From Methylovulum sp. (GTDB taxonomy: Bacteria; Pseudomonadota; Gammaproteobacteria; Methylococcales; Methylomonadaceae), in assembly GCA_004299465.1 (NCBI GenBank), contig SCST01000802.1, positions 1 to 5,472 of the forward strand: a stretch of DNA of 5,472 nt, given 5' to 3'. Every line of letters starts with the position of its first letter. The stretch's first letter is position 1. The notes below the pieces were generated by a model. That model was not told where the DNA came from and ran no database searches. It saw only the letters and a program-made list of their open reading frames with translations. A program made the translations under genes and the position numbers. Below are positions 5,384 through 5,472 of the stretch, piece by piece.

Positions 5384-5472
5384 ATGCCAACAGAGCCGAT
5401 GATCGAAATCAGGAAGTTGACCCTCAAGTACGGCGAGAAGCTCGCCCTCCAGGATATCAGCCTCGATATCCC
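5384..5472 (+). CDS. pstB: Phosphate ABC transporter ATP-binding protein PstB, N-terminus only (truncated by window edge)
   Basis: PstB hydrolyses ATP on the cytoplasmic side to drive phosphate through PstC/PstA. Only 29 codons are present. They read MPTEPMIEIRKL, then TLKYGEKLALQDISLDI, the standard opening strands of an ABC nucleotide-binding domain. Tyr16 in KYG is the A-loop aromatic that stacks on adenine. Walker A would follow just past the window edge. Two in-frame starts are possible: ATG 5384, chosen because PstB proteins usually carry several residues before the IEIRKL-type strand and because it overlaps the preceding TAA, and ATG 5399. Neither has a good Shine-Dalgarno sequence. 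An in-frame TGA at 5372 rules out longer forms. The assignment as PstB rests on the ABC opening and the position directly after pstSCA. Confidence 0.9.
   Translation, partial: MPTEPMIEIRKLTLKYGEKLALQDISLDI

Noticed and set aside
5384..5401. ATG 5399 as the pstB start
   Set aside because: It is possible, but it would leave almost nothing before the first beta-strand. ATG 5384 fits the usual PstB N-terminal length and overlaps the preceding stop. It remains the alternative.
1..5472. Mobile elements, CRISPR, tRNA/rRNA or horizontally acquired segments
   Set aside because: No transposase or integrase motifs, regularly spaced long repeats or RNA gene signatures were seen, and the coding style looks uniform across the operon.

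Overview
This window holds most of a high-affinity phosphate uptake (Pst) operon. It runs rightward on the + strand behind the tail of a PhoB-type response regulator gene. The order is regulator 3' end (1-288), Pho-box-like promoter region (about 292-348), pstS (369-1379), pstC (1399-3669), pstA (3666-5285), a repeat-rich spacer of about 98 bp (5286-5383), and the first 29 codons of pstB (from 5384, running off the right edge). There is no sign of mobile elements, CRISPR, tRNA or rRNA.

The organism is a Gram-negative bacterium of moderately high G+C. PstS has a Sec signal peptide without a lipobox, which implies a free periplasmic binding protein. From memory of the families, PstS, the long PstC (756 aa) and the long PstA (539 aa) all resemble the Pseudomonas-type Pst system rather than the compact E. 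coli one. Similar long permeases also occur outside the gammaproteobacteria, for example in Nitrospirota or Methylomirabilota (NC10). The phylum cannot be fixed from this window.

How the parts work together: under phosphate limitation, phosphorylated PhoB-like regulator would bind the 11-bp-phased TGTAACA repeats just after its own gene and switch on pstS. PstS captures phosphate in the periplasm and delivers it to the PstC/PstA channel, which is powered by a PstB dimer. pstC and pstA are coupled by an ATGA overlap.

The most unusual material is in three places. PstC carries a region of about 340 residues after its first membrane helix that reads as a seven-bladed beta-propeller. PstA carries a beta-strand plus coiled-coil insertion of about 250 residues in the matching place. 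The pstA-pstB spacer is packed with short direct repeats, a perfect hairpin and two micro-ORFs, the second ending in a TAATG overlap with pstB. The operon itself is a known system. The accessory periplasmic domains and the spacer are the parts worth following up.
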